DNA from: CAZOKH01 sp964580315
GTDB lineage: Bacteria > Chloroflexota > Anaerolineae > Anaerolineales > Anaerolineaceae
DNA: 64,000 nucleotides
Direction of reading: 5' to 3'
Assembly: GCA_964580315.1 (NCBI GenBank)
Contig: CAZOKH010000005.1
Location: forward strand, 11,343-75,342
This document shows, piece by piece, positions 59,889-64,000 of this stretch. The stretch's first letter is position 1, and every line of letters starts with the position of its first letter. The notes beneath the pieces were generated by a model, which saw only the letters and a list, made by a program, of their open reading frames with translations, was not told the origin of the DNA and did not search any database. The position numbers and the translations under genes were made by a program.

Positions 59889-62800
59889 ATGTCCCATGAA
59901 ATGATCACAATTGACGCCAACGAAGCCGTAGCCTATACGGCTTACCGCGTGAACGAGGTGATTGCGATTTTCCCGATCACCCCGTCTTCTCCAATGGGAG
60001 AGTTTGCCGATGCCTGGGCTGCCCAGCGCATCCCCAACATCTGGGGTACCGTACCGGATGTAATTGAAATGCAATCTGAAGGCGGCGCATCGGGCGCAGT
60101 TCACGGCGCATTGACCACCGGCGCACTCACCACCACTTTCACCGCCTCGCAGGGTTTGCTGTTGATGATCCCCAATATGTACAAAATTGCGGGGGAACTC
60201 ACAGCGGGTGTATTCCATGTTTCTGCCCGCTCGCTGGCAGCCCATGCGCTGTCCATCTTCGGCGACCACGCCGATGTAACCGCCGCCCGCGGTTCTGGAT
60301 TCGGCCAGCTTGCTTCCCGCTCAGTGCAGGAAGCCCACGACATGGCACTCATCTCCACCGCCGCCAGTCTCGAATCTCGCATCCCCTTCATCCATTTCTT
60401 TGACGGTTTCCGTACATCACACGAAATCAACAAGATCAAACTGGTTTCCAATGATGACATGAAAGCCATGATCAAAGATGAATGGGTGCTGGATCACCGC
60501 CAACGCGGTTTAACTCCCGACCGCCCTTCGCTGCGCGGCACCGCACAAAACCCCGATGTGTACTTCCAGTCTCGCGAAGCCATTAACCCCTTCTATGACA
60601 AATGCCCTGCCATCGTGCAAGGCGCCATGGATCATTTTGCCCAGTTAACCGGCCGTTCGTACCACCTGTTCGACTATGTGGGCGCCCCCGATGCCGACCG
60701 CGTGATTGTGGTGATGGGCTCAGGCGCCGAGACCGCTGAAGAAACCGCCCTGTTCTTGAATGAAAAGGGTGAAAAAGTGGGCGTGGTCACCGTGCACCTC
60801 TTCCGCCCCTTCTCGGTGGAACATTTTGTCAAAGCGCTGCCTTCCACCGTCAAAGTCATCTCCGTCCTTGACCGCACCAAAGAAGCCGGCGCGCTGGGCG
60901 AGCCGCTCTACCTCGACATTGTGGCCGCCATCAACGAAGGTATGAACGCCGGTTGGACGCCTTTCAAAGCCGCCCCCAAAGTGGTTGGCGGGCGTTACGG
61001 CCTTTCCTCCAAAGAATTTACCCCTGCCATGGTCAAGGGTTTGTTCGCGGATATGAAGAAAGACGCCCCCAAGAATCACTTCACCATCGGCATTGATGAT
61101 GATGTGACCCACACCAGCATTGCTTACCCGGCTGATTTCTCCATCGCCTCCGAGAAAACCGTTCGCTGCGTATTCTTCGGCCTGGGTTCCGACGGCACCG
61201 TGGGCGCCAACAAGAATTCCATCAAAATCATCGGTGAAGAAACCGATAACCATGCCCAGGGTTACTTCCACTACGACTCGAAGAAATCGGGCACAGTTAC
61301 CATTTCTCACCTGCGCTTTGGGCCCAAACCCATCCGCGCCCCCTATTTGATCAGCGATAACGAAGCCAATTTCGTCGCCTGCCACCTGTTCACCTTCCTT
61401 GAGAAAGTGGATATGACCAGGTATGCCGCTCCCGGCGCCGTGTTCCTGCTCAACAGCATCTATGATAAAGACACCGTGTGGGATCATCTGCCGCGTGAAG
61501 TACAGCGCGACATCATTGAGAAGAAACTCAAGTTCTATGTCATCGACGCCAACGAAGTGGCCAAAACCACCGGTATGGGCGGCCGCATCAACACCATCAT
61601 GCAGACCTGCTTCTTTGCCATCAGCGGCGTGCTGCCTCGCGACGAAGCCATTGCACAGATCAAGAAATCCATCAAGAAAACCTACGGCAAGCGCGGCGAA
61701 GCAGTGGTCAAAGCCAACTTTGAAGCCGTCGATCAAAGTCTTTCGCACCTGTTCGAGGTGAAAGTGCCCGATAAAGTTACCAGCACAATCAGCCGTCCCG
61801 AGCCCGTGCCCGCCGAAGCCCCTGAATTTGTCAAGAAAACCCTGGGCAAGATCATCGCCTTTGACGGCGACAGCCTGCCCGTCAGCGCCATGCCCATTGA
61901 CGGCACCTTCCCCACCGCCACCACCCAGTGGGAAAAACGCAACATTGCCCTCGAGATTCCCGTGTGGGAACCCGATCTGTGCATCCAGTGCGGCAAATGC
62001 GCGTTTGTATGCCCTCACGCCGTCATCCGCCAGAAGGTTTACGATCCCGCTTTCCTGGAGAATGCTCCCGCCACCTTCAAATCATCTGACTTTAAAGGCA
62101 AAGAATTTGCCGGTATGAAGTTCACCGTGCAGGTTGCCCCCGAAGACTGCACCGGCTGCGGTTTGTGCGTTGAAGCCTGCCCTGTCAAAGACAAAACCAA
62201 CCCGGCGCGCAAAGCCATCAACATGGCCGAGCAGGTTCCGCTGCGCGAAACCGAGCGTGAAAACTGGAAATTCTTCCTCTCGCTGCCCAACCCCGACCGC
62301 ACCACCTTTGCCGCCACCAACGTTAAAAATTCTCAGCTCTTGCAGCCGTTGTTCGAGTTCTCCGGCGCCTGCGCCGGCTGCGGCGAGACCCCCTACGTCA
62401 AACTGCTGTCGCAATTGTTTGGCGACCGCACCGTGATTGCCAATGCCACCGGCTGTACCTCCATCTACGGCGGTAACCTGCCCACCACCCCCTACTGTGT
62501 CAATGCCGACGGCCGCGGACCTGCCTGGTCGAATTCACTGTTCGAAGACAACGCCGAATTTGGCCTGGGCATGCGCCTCACCATTGACAAGCAAAACGCC
62601 TTCGCCAAAGAACTGCTGCAAGCCCTGGCCGGTGAAATTGGTGAAACCCTGGTTACCGAACTGATTAATGCGGACCAGAGCACTGAAACGGGCATCAAAG
62701 CCCAGCGCGACCGCGTGGCTGCCCTCAAATCCAAACTGGCTGGCGTCAAAGATGCCCGCGCCGCGCACCTGCTCAGCGTTGCTGACGCTCTGGTGAAGAA

Positions 62801-63473
62801 GAGCGTGTGGATTTTGGGCGGCGATGGTTGGGCCTACGACATTGGCTATGGTGGTCTCGACCACGTGCTGGCAACCAACCGCAACGTAAACATCCTGGTG
62901 CTCGACACCGAGGTGTATTCCAACACCGGCGGTCAGTCATCCAAAGCCACCCCGTTGGCTGCTGTTGCCAAATTTGCCGCCAACGGCAAACCGCTGGCCA
63001 AGAAAGACCTGGGCCGCATCGCCATGACCTACGGTTACATCTACACCGCCCGCGTCGCCATGGGCTACAACGACCAGCAAACCCTGCGCGCTTTCCTCGA
63101 AGCCGACGCCTATGACGGCCCGTCTCTGATCATTGCCTATTCACACTGCATCAACCACGGCATCGACATGAAACGCGGCCTCGACCAGCAAAAACTGGCT
63201 GTGCAGTCCGGCGCCTGGAACTTGTTCCGCTACAACCCCATGTTGGTTGCTCAAGGCAAGAACCCGCTGCAACTCGACAGCAAAGAGCCTTCCATCCCGG
63301 TCAACGAATATGCCTACAACGAGACCCGCTTCCGCATGCTGGTTCAAAGTGATGAAGCCCGCGCTGAAATGCTGATGAAACAGGCCAACAAAGAAGCTAA
63401 AGAACGCTGGGAAATTTACCGCCAGATGGCTGAAATGGATTTCAGCGGCGGTAACGACGACAAAAAAGAGTAA
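59889..63473 (+). CDS. nifJ: Pyruvate:ferredoxin (flavodoxin) oxidoreductase
   Basis: A 1,194-residue single-chain enzyme that converts pyruvate and CoA to acetyl-CoA and CO2, reducing ferredoxin. N-terminal POR domain IFPITPSSPMGEFADAWAAQ; transketolase-C-like and gamma domains; two [4Fe-4S] motifs CIQCGKCAFVCP (C698) and CTGCGLCVEACP (C754); the third, CAGCGETPY; and the TPP motif GDGWAYDIGYGGLDHV near 978. GGAG eight bases before the ATG. A strong terminator follows. Marks an anaerobic metabolism. Confidence 0.98.
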   Translation: MSHEMITIDANEAVAYTAYRVNEVIAIFPITPSSPMGEFADAWAAQRIPNIWGTVPDVIEMQSEGGASGAVHGALTTGALTTTFTASQGLLLMIPNMYKIAGELTAGVFHVSARSLAAHALSIFGDHADVTAARGSGFGQLASRSVQEAHDMALISTAASLESRIPFIHFFDGFRTSHEINKIKLVSNDDMKAMIKDEWVLDHRQRGLTPDRPSLRGTAQNPDVYFQSREAINPFYDKCPAIVQGAMDHFAQLTGRSYHLFDYVGAPDADRVIVVMGSGAETAEETALFLNEKGEKVGVVTVHLFRPFSVEHFVKALPSTVKVISVLDRTKEAGALGEPLYLDIVAAINEGMNAGWTPFKAAPKVVGGRYGLSSKEFTPAMVKGLFADMKKDAPKNHFTIGIDDDVTHTSIAYPADFSIASEKTVRCVFFGLGSDGTVGANKNSIKIIGEETDNHAQGYFHYDSKKSGTVTISHLRFGPKPIRAPYLISDNEANFVACHLFTFLEKVDMTRYAAPGAVFLLNSIYDKDTVWDHLPREVQRDIIEKKLKFYVIDANEVAKTTGMGGRINTIMQTCFFAISGVLPRDEAIAQIKKSIKKTYGKRGEAVVKANFEAVDQSLSHLFEVKVPDKVTSTISRPEPVPAEAPEFVKKTLGKIIAFDGDSLPVSAMPIDGTFPTATTQWEKRNIALEIPVWEPDLCIQCGKCAFVCPHAVIRQKVYDPAFLENAPATFKSSDFKGKEFAGMKFTVQVAPEDCTGCGLCVEACPVKDKTNPARKAINMAEQVPLRETERENWKFFLSLPNPDRTTFAATNVKNSQLLQPLFEFSGACAGCGETPYVKLLSQLFGDRTVIANATGCTSIYGGNLPTTPYCVNADGRGPAWSNSLFEDNAEFGLGMRLTIDKQNAFAKELLQALAGEIGETLVTELINADQSTETGIKAQRDRVAALKSKLAGVKDARAAHLLSVADALVKKSVWILGGDGWAYDIGYGGLDHVLATNRNVNILVLDTEVYSNTGGQSSKATPLAAVAKFAANGKPLAKKDLGRIAMTYGYIYTARVAMGYNDQQTLRAFLEADAYDGPSLIIAYSHCINHGIDMKRGLDQQKLAVQSGAWNLFRYNPMLVAQGKNPLQLDSKEPSIPVNEYAYNETRFRMLVQSDEARAEMLMKQANKEAKERWEIYRQMAEMDFSGGNDDKKE

Positions 63474-63502
63474 AATATTCAGAAATTGGTCTCCAAAAAC
63501 AG

Positions 63503-63532
63503 CCCCGGCAGGTTGATCCTGCCGGGGTTTTT
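63503..63532 (+). terminator. Terminator of nifJ
   Basis: A perfect ten-base-pair GC-rich stem (CCCCGGCAGG and complement) with a five-base loop, followed by TTTTT. Confidence 0.93.
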
Positions 63533-63572
63533 GGTTATCATTAGGATACTTACAGAAAGGATGGGTATCGAC

Positions 63573-64000
63573 ATGGTTGATCTCAGTACAACTTACATGG
63601 GTTTAGAAATTCGCAACCCCCTCATTGCCGCTGCCTCACCGTTTTCCAAAACGCTGGATAATGTGCGCCGCCTGGAAGATGCCGGAGTGGGGGCGCTGGT
63701 CATGTACTCGCTATTTGAAGAACAAATTATTCATGAAAGCAGGGAGCTTGACTTTTTCCTGAACCAGGGCACCGAATCCTATGCCGAAGCGCTCACCTAC
63801 TTCCCCGACCTGCCCCAGTATAACGTGGGGCCCGAAGCATACCTGGAACGCATCCGGGAATATAAAAAAGCTGTACATATCCCCATCATCGCCAGCCTGA
63901 ACGGCATTTCCACCGGCGGATGGGTGAAGTATGCCAGAATGATGGAAGAAGCCGGCGCCGACGGGTTGGAATTGAACATCTATTACATCCCCACCGACCC
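63573..64000 (+). CDS. Dihydroorotate dehydrogenase-like protein (3' end outside window)
   Basis: About 142 residues are visible before the window ends. The start MVDLSTTYMGLEIRNPLIAA, then SPFSKTLDNVRRLEDAGVGA, IIASLNGISTGGWVKYARMM and GADGLELNIYYIP match the TIM-barrel FMN enzymes of the DHODH family, in the branch annotated as DHODH-like with nonstandard residues. No pyr genes are near. The ATG at 63561 in the same frame is an alternative start. It follows the nifJ terminator and may rely on its own promoter. Confidence 0.9.
   Translation, partial: MVDLSTTYMGLEIRNPLIAAASPFSKTLDNVRRLEDAGVGALVMYSLFEEQIIHESRELDFFLNQGTESYAEALTYFPDLPQYNVGPEAYLERIREYKKAVHIPIIASLNGISTGGWVKYARMMEEAGADGLELNIYYIPTD

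Noticed and set aside
1..64000. Mobile elements, CRISPR arrays, tRNA or rRNA genes, defence islands
   Set aside because: No transposase, integrase, direct-repeat array, tRNA cloverleaf or rRNA sequence could be recognised; gaps between genes are mostly under 200 bp and explained above.

Overview
This 64 kb window looks like chromosomal DNA of an anaerobic, Gram-positive-type (monoderm) bacterium of the Chloroflexota, most likely class Anaerolineae. That is an inference from gene content: a one-polypeptide pyruvate:ferredoxin oxidoreductase, many lipoproteins with Lgt and LspA, actinobacterial-style FHA proteins near a RodA/FtsW gene, a T-box in front of ileS, and multi-domain kinases. No phylogenetic test could be run. 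Coding density is about 95%. I see no rRNA, tRNA, insertion sequence, prophage or CRISPR array.

Layout. 1-5008 (+): end of a histidine kinase, its OmpR-type regulator, a small unknown protein, a CpaF/TadA secretion ATPase, a double-XRE protein, a TPR protein and a tandem GNAT. 4996-8925 (-): DUF554 protein, cobalamin adenosyltransferase, an unknown protein, a peptide-type solute-binding protein and SecG. 8998-10568 (+): PHP phosphoesterase and YbaK deacylase. 10578-12476 (-): the RNA ligase RtcB with its activator archease. 12502-13701 (+): two FHA proteins. 13711-14499 (-): a methyltransferase. 14692-18185 (+): MTA phosphorylase and a FtsW/RodA-PBP fusion whose transpeptidase motifs are lost. 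TyrS (-) and an HNH nuclease (+) follow.

20010-54027 is one long minus-strand block. It holds a beta-lactamase-fold hydrolase, an ABC exporter whose permease is fused to a SpoIIM domain, Lgt, a CDP-alcohol phosphatidyltransferase, FtsK, an S1-domain protein, a membrane-bound GAF/HTH regulator, purine nucleoside phosphorylase, threonine aldolase, RluD-type pseudouridine synthase, LspA, T-box-controlled IleS, pyrimidine nucleoside phosphorylase, the rpmH-rnpA-yidD-(PQQ propeller)-yidC-jag operon, a complete nucleoside ABC transporter with two tandem BMP lipoproteins, MtaB and two surface proteins. 54066-64000 is mainly plus strand: EamA transporter, a cNMP-domain kinase (-), a large toroid-type lipoprotein, a LysM lipoprotein, a NUDIX hydrolase, NifJ and the start of a dihydroorotate-dehydrogenase-like gene.

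Themes. Nucleoside salvage recurs (ABC importer, PNP, pyrimidine phosphorylase, MTAP). Envelope biogenesis recurs (SecG, YidC, YidD, Lgt, LspA, FtsK, FtsW fusion). Several start codons are non-ATG (TTG for lspA and rluD, GTG for secG, rnpA, archease and the FtsW fusion) and were chosen from Shine-Dalgarno and promoter evidence. The most unusual items are the catalytically degenerate PBP domain fused to FtsW/RodA, the ABC permease-SpoIIM fusion, the PQQ propeller inside the yidC operon, and two structured leaders (upstream of the nucleoside transporter and of PNP) that match no riboswitch class I recognise.
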